64,000 bases of DNA from Rhodopirellula sp. P2 (lineage in GTDB: Bacteria; Planctomycetota; Planctomycetia; Pirellulales; Pirellulaceae). The stretch covers positions 4,817,001-4,881,000 of the forward strand of contig NZ_CP118225.1 in NCBI RefSeq assembly GCF_028768465.1. The letters run 5' to 3'. The notes beneath the pieces were generated by a model. The model saw nothing but the letters and a program-made list of their open reading frames with translations, searched no databases and was not told the origin of the DNA. How positions within the stretch are numbered: the first letter of the stretch is position 1; each line of letters begins with the position of its first letter. Position numbers and translations under genes: made by a program. Positions 25,283 through 34,263 of this stretch are shown piece by piece.

Positions 25283-26782
25283 ATGTTGCATTCGGCCTCG
25301 CAAATTTTGAAACAACTCGAGTCGGGCGAAGTCACCGCCGTCGAGGTCATCGAACAATCACTCGCGGCCATTCGAGCCACTCAGCCGACGATCAACGCGT
25401 TCACGCACGTGGCGGAAGAAACCGCAATGCAGGCCGCCGAGGCCGTTGACGCAGATCGCAAAGCCGGCAAAACCCTCGGCCCTCTGGCTGGGCTGCCCGT
25501 GGCGATCAAAGACGTCCTGTGCACGTCCGACATGCCGACCACCTGCTCGTCCAAAATGCTCCAGGACTTCACCCCGCCCTACGACGCGACCGTGGTCGCT
25601 CGATTGAAACATGCGGGTGCGATCGTCGTTGGCAAAACCAACATGGACGAATTCGCGATGGGTGCCAGCACCGAAACCAGCGCGATGGGTGTGACCGGCA
25701 ACCCCTGGGACACCACCAAAACCCCCGGTGGCAGCAGCGGTGGAGCGGCCGCAGCGATCGCCGCAGGAGTTGTTCCCCTGAGCATTGGCACCGACACCGG
25801 CGGATCCATCCGGCAACCTTCGGCGTTTTGCGGCATCACCGGGTTGAAACCCACCTACGGCCGAGTCAGCCGGTATGGTTTGGTCGCCTTCGCCAGCAGC
25901 CTCGATCAAGCCGGCCCGATGGGTTGGTCCGTGGACGACGTCGCGATTGGACTGCAAGCGATGGCGGGCTACGACCCACGCGACAGCACGTCCGTTGATG
26001 CAGAGGTCCCCGACTACACGCCAGCCATGGCCGCCGAAGATGTTCGCGGCATGCGAATCGGCGTGCTGCGCGAAGGGCTGGATCAAGAGGGCATCTCCCC
26101 CGCCGTTCGCGACGCGTTGGCAACCGCCGAATCGGTGTTTCGCGAACAGGGCGCCGAGATCGTCGAAGTCGAACTGCCACACAGCAAGTACTGGGTGCCG
26201 ACGTACTACGTGATCGCACCGTGCGAAGCCAGCAGCAATCTCTCGCGGTTCGACGGGGCTCATTACGGGTTCCGCGTCAGCGACGCCGAAATCGCCGCGG
26301 CCGACTCCGGACCGCTGGAAGCCATGTATTCGCTCAGCCGGGCGGGCGGTTTCGGCAGCGAAGTCAAACGCCGAATCATGGTCGGAACCTACGCCCTGAG
26401 CGAGGGTTACTACGACGCCTATTACAACCAAGCCCTCAAAGTTCGGCGTCTGATCCGGAATGATTACGACGCCGCGTTCCAGCAAGTTGACTTGATGCTT
26501 GGTCCGGTGACCCCCTCGCCCGCCTTCGCCTTGAACGAGAAAACCGACGACCCGATTGCAATGTACTTGTGCGACTTGTTCACCGTCGGAGCCAACTTGG
26601 CGGGCGTGCCCGCGATTTCGTTGCCCGGTGGATTCGATGCCTCTGGATTGCCAGTTGGCGTGCAACTGCAAGCCCCGGTGATGGAAGAGACCCGTCTGCT
26701 GCGGGCGGGCAATGTGTTCCAAATGGCCAGTGATTTCCACACTCAGCGGCCGCCTGCTTTTAATGCAAATCATTCGCAATAA
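25283..26782 (+). CDS. gatA: Aspartyl/glutamyl-tRNA amidotransferase subunit A
   Basis: 499 residues, close to the usual 485. Amidase-signature enzyme that makes ammonia from glutamine for transamidation of Glu-tRNA(Gln) or Asp-tRNA(Asn). The catalytic triad is visible: Lys in PVAIKDV, cis-Ser in GGSSGGAAAA and the nucleophilic Ser in TGGSIRQPSAFCG. Further GatA blocks are TYGRVSRYGLVAFASSLDQ and PVTPSPAF. Neither gatC nor gatB is adjacent; the 197 bp upstream (25086-25282) hold no recognisable gene. Start ATG 25283. Confidence 0.96.
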   Translation: MLHSASQILKQLESGEVTAVEVIEQSLAAIRATQPTINAFTHVAEETAMQAAEAVDADRKAGKTLGPLAGLPVAIKDVLCTSDMPTTCSSKMLQDFTPPYDATVVARLKHAGAIVVGKTNMDEFAMGASTETSAMGVTGNPWDTTKTPGGSSGGAAAAIAAGVVPLSIGTDTGGSIRQPSAFCGITGLKPTYGRVSRYGLVAFASSLDQAGPMGWSVDDVAIGLQAMAGYDPRDSTSVDAEVPDYTPAMAAEDVRGMRIGVLREGLDQEGISPAVRDALATAESVFREQGAEIVEVELPHSKYWVPTYYVIAPCEASSNLSRFDGAHYGFRVSDAEIAAADSGPLEAMYSLSRAGGFGSEVKRRIMVGTYALSEGYYDAYYNQALKVRRLIRNDYDAAFQQVDLMLGPVTPSPAFALNEKTDDPIAMYLCDLFTVGANLAGVPAISLPGGFDASGLPVGVQLQAPVMEETRLLRAGNVFQMASDFHTQRPPAFNANHSQ

Positions 26783-26821
26783 GGTCTTGTCTCGACAATC
26801 CAGTCGACTTAGATTGGTCGC

Positions 26822-27082
26822 ATGACCGATTCAAAACCTTCCCCGGCGACCGATTCCAATTGGGCAGAGATGCCATCGGGTTCGGTGGTGGAGGGAGCTC
26901 CGGCGGCGAAACCGGCGGTTGAATCGGTTCCATCGGAGACGACGATGTCGACCGGTGGGATGCCCAAAATCATCCGATTCGAGGCCTTGGCACGTTGCGG
27001 TGGTGAAATCTGGATCGAAAACGAAGGCCAGATTTACCGACTTCGCAAGACCCGCCAGGGCAAACTGATTCTGACGAAATGA
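26822..27082 (+). CDS. hemP: Hemin uptake protein HemP-family small protein
   Basis: 86 residues. The C-terminal 40 residues match Hem[37 protein letters not shown], with the signature YRLRxTRxGKLILTK. The N-terminal half is low-complexity, which makes it longer than the typical 55-65 residue HemP. HemP is linked to iron/hemin uptake regulation in proteobacteria and is widespread as a small iron-associated protein; mechanism here is not shown. No haem transport genes are adjacent. The next gene begins 15 bp downstream. Confidence 0.85.
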   Translation: MTDSKPSPATDSNWAEMPSGSVVEGAPAAKPAVESVPSETTMSTGGMPKIIRFEALARCGGEIWIENEGQIYRLRKTRQGKLILTK

Positions 27083-27097
27083 CCTTGGAATTCACCT

Positions 27098-27508
27098 GTG
27101 CACACCAGTGAAACGATTCTCGCAGTGATCCCCGGCGCGACCGAGCATGAACGCTTGGTGGTCGCGACGCGCTTCATTGAAATCGCCGAACGCCTGAAAC
27201 TGCATTCGGAGGAAATCACGGAGCCGTCCGAACCAGCCGATGACAGTCGTCCGTTTTGCGAGCAACTGACCAGCGTTCAATCGCAACCGCTCGTGCTGCG
27301 TCAGGAATCGTTCAGCGAAGCAGTGGGCTGGTTCACGCAAAGCTGCGTGGAAATGAGCCGCGACCAATGGGAGATGATGCGTCGCACGCTGGTCCCCGAA
27401 ACGATGCCCGCCGTCCGGCGCAAACGAACGGTTCGCAAATTGAACGTGATGGACGCCGACACCCCCTCGGTCATCCCCTTCAAGCCATCCCGCGCCGTCT
27501 CGGCTTAG
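27098..27508 (+). CDS. Hypothetical protein downstream of hemP
   Basis: 136 residues starting at GTG 27098 (MHTSETILAVIPGATEHERL). I recognise no family. It is predicted mainly helical in the middle (VVATRFIEIAERLKLHSEEI, FSEAVGWFTQSCVEMSRDQWEMMRR) with a basic stretch near the C-terminus (VRRKRTVRKL). Codon use is like neighbours. The 15-bp gap after hemP implies co-transcription, so a link with iron status is possible but unproven. Confidence 0.7.
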   Translation: MHTSETILAVIPGATEHERLVVATRFIEIAERLKLHSEEITEPSEPADDSRPFCEQLTSVQSQPLVLRQESFSEAVGWFTQSCVEMSRDQWEMMRRTLVPETMPAVRRKRTVRKLNVMDADTPSVIPFKPSRAVSA

Positions 27509-27550
27509 CATGCCAACGGGCATGAAGAACGTCGGACGCCGACGCCACGT

Positions 27551-28384
27551 TCATTCATCCAGCAACAACGCTTGCAGACGCGTGATCGCTTTTTGAATTT
27601 GATGGTTGGTTCGTAGCGGCGGGATTCGCTGCAGAAACTTGGGGCTGACGCCCTTGGATTGCAGGAATCGCTTCAGCAACTTTGGATCGCCATCCCGGTA
27701 CACTTCCGCGGTGTGATGAACGCGTGGCCCGTAGGTTGCGTCCAGCAATCGTTCGATCACCTTCGACCAATAGGTCAACCAATCGCTTTGGCGTTTCCCG
27801 ACAGAGCCTTGAATCGAGTTGGGATCTTGGATTGAATTGGAATTCAAATCACCTTCTGTCCCGGTTGTCTGCTCGAGCTGGCGAATCTGTCGTTCGATCT
27901 CACGAGGCAAACACGGATCCAGCGTGGTCGCTTCAAAATGAGTGGCCTCCAGAAAACTATCGCGAGGGCAGCGTTGCACGTAGGCGTCCAACAACGACTG
28001 ACGCCACGAACCGGGCTCAATCGGGCGTCCCTCGGTGATCTCCAGCACGATCAAGTTGCCCGTTTCGACATACACCGCTTCCACCGTGGCTTCGAACATC
28101 GCAGCCATTGCAGGCGCCGGACGCGAGGTGAGCAAGGAGGTGGCGACTCGTTCCAGCAACCAAATCTTTTGCTCTGGTTCCCACATTTCATACCAGTGTG
28201 GTGGATCGAATCCGACCATCGGCCCTGAGATCGCGAACAGCGGCTCACTGTCGGCTTCGTGTTCCAGCTTGGACGCTGGATTCAATTCGTCCACCAACTG
28301 ATCCACCATCATCGCAACCGTGCCGCGGAATAATTCCGCTTCCGGGCCGACGAGGCATCGATTTCCGTTGGTCAGGGGCCACAT
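27551..28384 (-). CDS. Hypothetical protein coupled to the PilB-like gene
   Basis: 277 residues, unrecognised. N-terminal region HWYEMWEPEQKIWLLERVATSLL followed by AAMFEATVEAVYVETGNLIVLEI; C-terminal region RVHHTAEVYRDGDPKLLKRFLQSKGVSPKFLQRIPPLRT. The middle has a short repeat (SNSIQDPNSIQGS). No signal peptide or membrane helix. Its ATG at 28384 lies inside the end of the upstream PilB-like gene (13-bp overlap), so the two are probably translated together and may work in the same complex. Confidence 0.8.
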   Translation of the reverse strand: MWPLTNGNRCLVGPEAELFRGTVAMMVDQLVDELNPASKLEHEADSEPLFAISGPMVGFDPPHWYEMWEPEQKIWLLERVATSLLTSRPAPAMAAMFEATVEAVYVETGNLIVLEITEGRPIEPGSWRQSLLDAYVQRCPRDSFLEATHFEATTLDPCLPREIERQIRQLEQTTGTEGDLNSNSIQDPNSIQGSVGKRQSDWLTYWSKVIERLLDATYGPRVHHTAEVYRDGDPKLLKRFLQSKGVSPKFLQRIPPLRTNHQIQKAITRLQALLLDE

Positions 28385-29484
28385 AGAAAGTTGCCGGTGG
28401 AAGGAAAAAGTTTCTGCAATCGGCCCATGTCATTTTCGGATGCCAACGCGGAGCGACGCACGTCATCGATTTCGATGCTGCGACACTCCGATCGGGAGAG
28501 GCCGTTCTGATGAATCAACAGGTTAATCTGTTCGGCGAGCAAGTGGCCAATTTGTCCCCAAGCCCGCAGTCGCAAAATGGCAGAAACCGGATCGCGGGCG
28601 TGAACCACGGCGAAAACCCGCTGTCCCTGCAGCACGGAGTGCAAACAAACTTCTGCAGAAGTCCGATTGTTCAGGTCAGGAATGATGACCACCGAAGGAT
28701 CCGACTCCTCGGATTCACGCTGCAACGGGTTCCAACGACACGCCGGATGACCGTGTGTTTGGGCGGACCACACGCCCCACAATCGTGCCAGTGGACTCTT
28801 GTCGAGCGATTTTCGGCCGCAGTGAATCGTCAATCCGCTTTCCGCGACCAGCTGTTTTTGCCAGGCACATCGCTCCGAGGCCTTCAGGTCGTACGCGGTC
28901 AAATTCATCGGCGAAGGAACGACTGTTTTCGGCTTCGACATTTTCGAGACCGGCGGCGGCTGAGGAGACCGCTGACGGGGAACGTTCTCGGCCGTGGGAA
29001 CACTGCCCCCCTCGGTTTCGACCGCTGGCGGTTGAGGAACGCCATACAGTTTTTGGCGTGCACTTCGGACCACGGTGGCGCGAGCGAACAAGGGACGCAT
29101 TTGCAATCCACTCAATCGCCGCACGTCGTCGGCCAGCAACAACGCAGCTGGGGATGCGATCGCGACTTCCAGGCTGTGATCCTGGACCGCCAAAGGAACC
29201 AACTCGTGCTGTTCGCAAAATTCCGCTGGCAGACACCGCTTCAACCGATGATCCACCGGGATCGTCAAACCGGCGGGCGGCTCAAACAAGGGAAGCAAGT
29301 AATGAGAGGCATACACCGAGGCCAACTTTGACTCGTCAGTCAGACCGCATTGGTCCGCCAACTGTTCCTCGGGTGCTTGCTCCTCCCTGGTTTGTTCCTC
29401 GTGGCTGGAGACTTCCAGTTGCCCCCACATTTCGTCCAACCAACCGATGGACGGTTGGCTGACATCGACGGAAGTTAAATTCAT
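28372..29484 (-). CDS. Degenerate PilB/GspE-like protein with no Walker A motif
   Basis: 370 residues. Residues about 55-150 (LPLFEPPAGLTIPVDHRLKRCLPAEFCEQHELVPLAV to RQKLYG) look like the MshEN/GspE N-terminal domain of type II secretion and type IV pilus ATPases. Residues about 270-340 (SVVIIPDLNNRTSAEVCLHSVLQGQRVFAVVHARDPVSAILRLRAWG) parallel the ATPase region GExRDxETAExAxxAAxTGHLVxSTLHTNDAxxAxxRLxxMG, with the DNNRTS and VVHARD elements aligned. The P-loop GPTGSGKTTT segment and the Walker B glutamates are absent. It is therefore a shortened, probably non-hydrolysing relative. A proline-rich linker lies between. Role unknown. Confidence 0.75.
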   Translation of the reverse strand: MNLTSVDVSQPSIGWLDEMWGQLEVSSHEEQTREEQAPEEQLADQCGLTDESKLASVYASHYLLPLFEPPAGLTIPVDHRLKRCLPAEFCEQHELVPLAVQDHSLEVAIASPAALLLADDVRRLSGLQMRPLFARATVVRSARQKLYGVPQPPAVETEGGSVPTAENVPRQRSPQPPPVSKMSKPKTVVPSPMNLTAYDLKASERCAWQKQLVAESGLTIHCGRKSLDKSPLARLWGVWSAQTHGHPACRWNPLQRESEESDPSVVIIPDLNNRTSAEVCLHSVLQGQRVFAVVHARDPVSAILRLRAWGQIGHLLAEQINLLIHQNGLSRSECRSIEIDDVRRSALASENDMGRLQKLFPSTGNFLCGP

Positions 29485-29676
29485 GGTGCTGTTTCGTGTT
29501 GCTGAATGAGTGCCTTATCGAAACAGATAGGTCGATTCGCTCAGGCGGGCTTGACGAATCACGGGGTTCGCCGGAGAACCTCGCCGTCCCGCTTGGCAGT
29601 GGAACCGATTGTTCGGATTCTGCATGCTGTACTGACGTCATCCCCCGTCTGACTCGTTTCTGCTTGACCGCCCGAC

Positions 29677-30330
29677 ATGCTGACACCGATCGAATTGCCA
29701 CCCGGTTTGGACACCACGGAGATTCCGACTGAGATTCACGCGATGGTCCACGGGGTCAAGCAACGGATCGAAGCCTTCCAGGATCGCTGGGACCGGCCTC
29801 AGATCGAATTGTTCGTGGCCGCCGACTACTTGCACGTTTATCAGACGATGCGGTGGGTCGCAGAATCACAGCTGCTCAACAATTCGCGGTTCGTGGAATG
29901 GGGATGTGGTTTCGCGGCCATCACCTGGTTGGCCGCCGCAGTCGGCTGGGATTCCATCGGGATCGAATCGGAGCCAGAACTGATCCGCCAAGGCGAAACG
30001 ACGCTGAGCGATTGGCAAGAAACGCTGGCAGCAATCCCCGGGGCGGGGCCCACCCCCGAATTGGTCCGCGGCAATTTCCTGCCCGCAGGATCCGAGACGC
30101 TCGCCGAAGATCCCACGCTCCCCAGTCTGGGTCATTCGATCGAGTCAGCTTACGCATCGATCGGCTTGGACGTGGAAGACTTTGGCATCATCTACAGTTA
30201 CCCCTGGCCGGGCGAAGACGACTTCCACGAGTACGTTTTCCATCGCTACGCGGCCTACGGAGCCGTGATGGTGCTGTTCAAAGGCCCCAATGAAATGCGA
30301 GTTTGGCGAAAAACTCGCGGCCGCAGCTGA
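29677..30330 (+). CDS. Class I SAM-dependent methyltransferase-like protein
   Basis: 217 residues from ATG 29677. VEWGCGFAAITWLAAAVGWDSIGIESEPELIRQ is a Rossmann motif I with the acidic ribose-binding residue (IGIES). The acceptor substrate is unknown. A second conserved-looking block, FGIIYSYPWPGEDDFHEYVFHRYAAYGAVMVLFKG, is typical of planctomycete homologues. Motif IV is not obvious. The upstream 192 bp (29485-29676) separate it from the divergent PilB-like gene and hold no gene. mqnA follows after a 227-bp repeat-filled gap. Confidence 0.8.
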   Translation: MLTPIELPPGLDTTEIPTEIHAMVHGVKQRIEAFQDRWDRPQIELFVAADYLHVYQTMRWVAESQLLNNSRFVEWGCGFAAITWLAAAVGWDSIGIESEPELIRQGETTLSDWQETLAAIPGAGPTPELVRGNFLPAGSETLAEDPTLPSLGHSIESAYASIGLDVEDFGIIYSYPWPGEDDFHEYVFHRYAAYGAVMVLFKGPNEMRVWRKTRGRS

Positions 30331-30400
30331 ACCGGGTTGCCGGCTCCTGTTTGCCGCGGTTATCAAGGCAAGGCCGAGTTCTTCTAGCAAACCACGCCAA

Positions 30401-30534
30401 TCGTACGATGGTCTTCCAAGACCGTCGCAACTCGCGAGATTTGTACGATGGCCTTCCGAGGCCGTCGCCGATTGAATCGACGCCCTCCGAATACATCGAA
30501 GTTGAATCGACGGTCTTGGAAGGCCATCGTACGA
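30401..30534. repeat. Three short palindromic repeats before mqnA
   Basis: TCGTACGATGGTCTTCCAAG... at 30401-30427, TGTACGATGGCCTTCCGAGG... at 30442-30467, and an inverted copy at 30508-30534. Each is a partial palindrome (GATGGTCTT/AAGACCGTC). The family recurs at 22676-22806 and 54105-54130. Reading through them yields the artefact peptide YDGLPRPS. Confidence 0.75.
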
Positions 30535-30557
30535 ACTCCTCCAACCCTGCCACCAAC

Positions 30558-31346
30558 ATGCTCCGCCTCGGCGCCGTTTCTTATCTGAACACGAAGCCAT
30601 TGATCGAAACGTTGCCTGAGCATTTGGGGCAACTCGGTGAATTGCGATTGGACCTGCCCTCACGCCTGGCTCGGGATCTGGCGGCCGGCGAATTGGACAT
30701 CGCCCTGATCCCCAGCGTCGAATACTTCCGCGGAGGAGACGAGTATGAAATCATCTCGGACGCCGCGATTGCGTGCCGGGGCCCGGTCTGGAGCGTGCGG
30801 GTGCTCAGTCGCGTTCCGATGCAAGACATCCGAACATTGGCACTGGACGAAGGCAGCCGGACCAGCGCCGCGATGTCCCAAGTCTTGCTCGCCGAAATGC
30901 ATGGGCTGCGTCCTCAGACGGTGCCCTTCCCAATCGGATCATCCCCCGACGAAATCGACGCCGACGCGTTGTTGATGATCGGCGACCGCGCCATGCACCC
31001 GCCTCCGGCGAAGTACCAAGAGATCTGGGACCTCGGCGACCGGTGGTGCCGCTGGACCGAATTGCCGTTTGTGTTTGCGATGTGGGTCGCACGCCGATCC
31101 GCCGTCGCCGATCCCGCCATTCGGCAACAGATCGAAACCGCGCTGAACAAGTCTCGAAATGAAGGGCTGCAACAATTCGAAGCGATCGCGAAACGAGAAG
31201 CGGCCGGTCACGGGCTGACGATCGAAGACCTGCATCGCTACTTTGCCGAGAACCTGCATTTCCAACTCGGCAAGGGCGAACGACTGGGGCTGGCAGCCTT
31301 TCGCGAAAAAGCCGAACATTTGGGGCTGGTCCCCACAACGATCTAG
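30558..31346 (+). CDS. mqnA: Chorismate dehydratase, futalosine menaquinone pathway
   Basis: 262 residues from ATG 30558 (MLRLGAVSYLNTKPLIE). MqnA dehydrates chorismate to 3-enolpyruvyl-benzoate, the first step of the futalosine route to menaquinone. The family blocks SYLNTKPL, LPSRLARDLAAGELDIALIPSVEY, LDEGSRTSAAMSQVL, DALLMIGDRAM and ELPFVFAMWVAR are intact, in a periplasmic-binding-protein-like fold with no signal peptide. The frame extends upstream to 30303 through palindromic repeats, which I exclude. mqnC follows 132 bp downstream. Confidence 0.95.
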   Translation: MLRLGAVSYLNTKPLIETLPEHLGQLGELRLDLPSRLARDLAAGELDIALIPSVEYFRGGDEYEIISDAAIACRGPVWSVRVLSRVPMQDIRTLALDEGSRTSAAMSQVLLAEMHGLRPQTVPFPIGSSPDEIDADALLMIGDRAMHPPPAKYQEIWDLGDRWCRWTELPFVFAMWVARRSAVADPAIRQQIETALNKSRNEGLQQFEAIAKREAAGHGLTIEDLHRYFAENLHFQLGKGERLGLAAFREKAEHLGLVPTTI

Positions 31347-31478
31347 CTCGATTCCCATCCGGCGGCTCGAGCAAGGCAATCCTCCTTGACGGGACGGGTC
31401 GTTTCCTCGATCGCCCTTCGGGTTAGGATTGGTTCCGACTCGAAACTGCTCGACTTTCCTTTCACCTCCGCAAGATTG

Positions 31479-32636
31479 ATGAACGCACCCGCCAACTCAT
31501 CTGCCGTCCACGACATTCTCGCCAAAGCCGTCGCCGGCGATCGGCTGACAACCGCCGAAGGTCTGACGTTGTTGCAGAGCCACGACTTGGCCGCCCTCGG
31601 TGCCGCCGCCGAAAAGGTTTCGCGAGCCAAGCACCCCGAGCCCTATCGCACCTACAACATCGACCGGAACATCAACTACACCAATGTCTGCACCGCGGTG
31701 TGTGACTTCTGTGCGTTCTACCGCGGTCCCAAGAGTGACGAAGGGTACGTGCTGTCGCGGGAAGTCTTGCTGCACAAGATCCAAGAGACCGTTGACCTGG
31801 GCGGCAACCAAATCTTGCTGCAAGGCGGCCTGCATCCGAAGTACAAACTGGATTGGTACGAGGAGATGTTGCGGGACATCAAGACTCGCTTTCCCGAAGT
31901 CAACGTTCACGGGTTCTCACCACCCGAACTGCACCATTTCACCAAAGTCAACAACCTGCCGCTCCGCGAGGTGCTGACACGTTTGAAAGACGCTGGCCTG
32001 GGGAGCGTGCCGGGTGGCGGAGCCGAGATTTTGACGGATCGTGTTCGCAACGAAATCACTCGCGGCAAAGTCATGACGGACGATTGGTTGAATGTCATGC
32101 GTGTCTGGCACGAACTGGGTGGCATCAGTTCCAGCACGATGATGTTCGGGCACGTCGAAACACTCGCTGAACGAATCGAGCACCTCGATCGTTTGCGAAG
32201 CCTGCAGGATGAAACGGGCGGCTTCAGCGCGTTCATTTGTTGGACGTTCCAACCGGACAACACCCAGATGTCCGATGTCCGACCGACTGGCTCGTTCGAA
32301 TATTTAAAAATGTTGGCCGTCTCGCGATTGTTCCTCGACAACATCCCCAACATTCAAAGTAGTTGGGTCACGCAAGGTTTGAAGATTGGGCAAATGGCGT
32401 TGATGTTTGGCGCCAATGACATGGGCAGCCTGATGATCGAAGAAAACGTCGTTGCGGAGGCCGGAACGGTGCACTATTTGTCATTGCAACAGATTCGCGA
32501 AGCGATTGAAGAACTTGGCTTCATCCCTCGCCAGCGTGACGTGCACTACAACTTGGTCGACGAACAATTGGAAGCCAAAGCGATTGCGGTAAATGGGGAA
32601 CAATCGGCAAGAGAGTTGGTCCAATTGGCGGTTTGA
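31479..32636 (+). CDS. mqnC: Cyclic dehypoxanthinyl futalosine synthase (radical SAM)
   Basis: 385 residues. Radical SAM enzyme that cyclises dehypoxanthinyl futalosine in menaquinone biosynthesis. The cluster motif is NYTNVCTAVCDFCAFYR (C-x3-C-x2-C). Other blocks are ILLQGGLHP, VHGFSPPELHHFTK, LKDAGLGSVPGGGAEILTDRVR, MFGHVETLAERIEHL, FICWTFQPDNT and NDMGSLMIEENVVAEAGT, all typical of MqnC rather than MqnE (which has a longer N-terminus). ATG 31479 is preferred; the longer frame starts 93 bp upstream in non-family sequence. It pairs with mqnA. Confidence 0.95.
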   Translation: MNAPANSSAVHDILAKAVAGDRLTTAEGLTLLQSHDLAALGAAAEKVSRAKHPEPYRTYNIDRNINYTNVCTAVCDFCAFYRGPKSDEGYVLSREVLLHKIQETVDLGGNQILLQGGLHPKYKLDWYEEMLRDIKTRFPEVNVHGFSPPELHHFTKVNNLPLREVLTRLKDAGLGSVPGGGAEILTDRVRNEITRGKVMTDDWLNVMRVWHELGGISSSTMMFGHVETLAERIEHLDRLRSLQDETGGFSAFICWTFQPDNTQMSDVRPTGSFEYLKMLAVSRLFLDNIPNIQSSWVTQGLKIGQMALMFGANDMGSLMIEENVVAEAGTVHYLSLQQIREAIEELGFIPRQRDVHYNLVDEQLEAKAIAVNGEQSARELVQLAV

Positions 32637-32745
32637 CCGAAGTCCGGTAGTCTTTTCCAAAGTGGTGCGGAAGTTGTCCCGCGATGAACACGCGGTGGAC
32701 CACTTCTGACTCAAACGACCGACTATCGCCAACCAGATCTCACGC

Positions 32746-34263
32746 ATGCGTTTCCCGCGATCCTCCGGCATCCTTTGTCACATCACCAGTTTGCCATCGG
32801 AATTGGGCATCGGTGACCTGGGTGCCGCAGCGTACGAGATGGTTGATTTCTTGCACGCGGCCGGCCAATCGATCTGGCAAATTTTGCCACTCAGTCCGCC
32901 CGCCTACGGCAACTCGCCCTATAGCGCGTACTCCGCGTTTGGGGGCAACGCGTTGTTGATCAGCTTGGAAGCGTTGGTCGACGAAGGTTTGTTGGCCGCC
33001 ACTGACTTGGAAGGTTTCGCTGCTGGCGATCCAACCTTTGTGGACTACGACGAGGCCGGCAAGTTCAAACACCCGCGACTCAAACTTGCTTACGAACGGT
33101 TTTGTGCCAATCCGCCTCGCGAGCTGAAGATCGCGTTCGAACTCTTCTTGGACACCAACGATTGGTGGCTTGATGAGTTCTCGCTGTTCGAAGTCCTGTT
33201 GAACAAATACCAAGAGTCTCATTGGTCGAAGTGGCCCGACCCGATCAGCCACCGCGAACCCGATGCACTTGGACAAGTCCGCCAGGAAATGGCTCGCGAG
33301 ATTGACTACTCGCGGTTCCAACAATTCCTGTTCGATCGGCAATGGAACCGACTGAAGGCTTACGCGAACGAGCGACAAGTGCAATTGTGTGGCGACATGC
33401 CCATCTTTGTCGCTTACGAGAGCGCCGATGTTTGGGGCAACCAAGACATGTTCGCGCTCAACGAGGACGGCACGCCCAAGTTGGTCGCGGGTGTTCCGCC
33501 GGACTACTTCAGCGAAACCGGACAACTCTGGGGCAACCCGCAATACGACTGGGACGCACTGGAGAAGACCAACTACGCTTGGTGGACCGCTCGTTTCCGT
33601 CGGGCGTTGGAACAGTTTGACCTGCTTCGCGTCGACCACTTCCGCGGCTTCGAAGCGTACTGGGAAATTCCCTACGGGGCGGCAACCGCGATCGAAGGCC
33701 AGTGGCGACCTGGCCCCGGTGCCAAACCCTTTCAGGCGGCTGCCAAAGAACTTGGTGAGCTCCCCTTCATCGCGGAAGACTTGGGAATGATCACCGAAGC
33801 GGTTCACGAACTGCGGGAAGAACTTGGCTTTCCCGGCATGCGTGTTTTGCAGTTCGGGTTCGCCAGCATGGAAGACGACTTTCACCGACCATCGACTTAC
33901 CCCGAATCGTGTGTGGCCTACACCGGCACCCACGACAACGACACCGTGATGGGCTGGTATCACTTGCGGAAGCCCCCCGAAGAAGGTCCCGACCCGCTCG
34001 ACGAAGTCGTGACCAGCGACGTGGACGTGAACTGGCAATTGATCGATGCCGTGATCACTTCCGACGCTGAAATCGCGATCGTTCCCATCCAAGATGTCTT
34101 GGGGCTGGGCAACGAAGCCCGGATGAACATGCCCGGCGTGGCCAGCGGTAACTGGGCTTGGCGTTTGTCCCCGCAGGCGCTAACGCAAGCTCACGCGGAT
34201 CGCTTGGCAGCCCTGTGCCACCAACGCGGCCGGTTGTCCCACGAAGCCCCCAGCATCGGCTGA
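32746..34263 (+). CDS. malQ: 4-alpha-glucanotransferase (amylomaltase)
   Basis: 505 residues, normal length for bacterial MalQ (GH77). Transfers maltooligosaccharide chains in glycogen and maltodextrin metabolism. N-terminal PRSSGILCHITSLPSELGIGDLG and LPLSPPAYGNSPYSAYSAFGGN are the conserved substrate-site blocks. The catalytic residues are the Asp of LLRVDHFRGFEAYWEIP, the Glu of FIAEDLGMIT and the Asp of GTHDNDTVMGW. No signal peptide. It stands alone, 109 bp after mqnC. Confidence 0.96.
   Translation: MRFPRSSGILCHITSLPSELGIGDLGAAAYEMVDFLHAAGQSIWQILPLSPPAYGNSPYSAYSAFGGNALLISLEALVDEGLLAATDLEGFAAGDPTFVDYDEAGKFKHPRLKLAYERFCANPPRELKIAFELFLDTNDWWLDEFSLFEVLLNKYQESHWSKWPDPISHREPDALGQVRQEMAREIDYSRFQQFLFDRQWNRLKAYANERQVQLCGDMPIFVAYESADVWGNQDMFALNEDGTPKLVAGVPPDYFSETGQLWGNPQYDWDALEKTNYAWWTARFRRALEQFDLLRVDHFRGFEAYWEIPYGAATAIEGQWRPGPGAKPFQAAAKELGELPFIAEDLGMITEAVHELREELGFPGMRVLQFGFASMEDDFHRPSTYPESCVAYTGTHDNDTVMGWYHLRKPPEEGPDPLDEVVTSDVDVNWQLIDAVITSDAEIAIVPIQDVLGLGNEARMNMPGVASGNWAWRLSPQALTQAHADRLAALCHQRGRLSHEAPSIG

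Noticed and set aside
25358..26779. 473-codon frame on the minus strand
   Set aside because: Antisense to gatA, whose catalytic motifs are intact. The antisense peptide is rich in Gly/Arg/His without a family, a usual shadow in GC-rich third-position genes.
28372..29484. Active type IV pilus ATPase
   Set aside because: No Walker A or Walker B could be found, so I call it only a degenerate relative.
32740..34092. 450-codon frame on the minus strand
   Set aside because: Antisense shadow of malQ. No recognisable domain.
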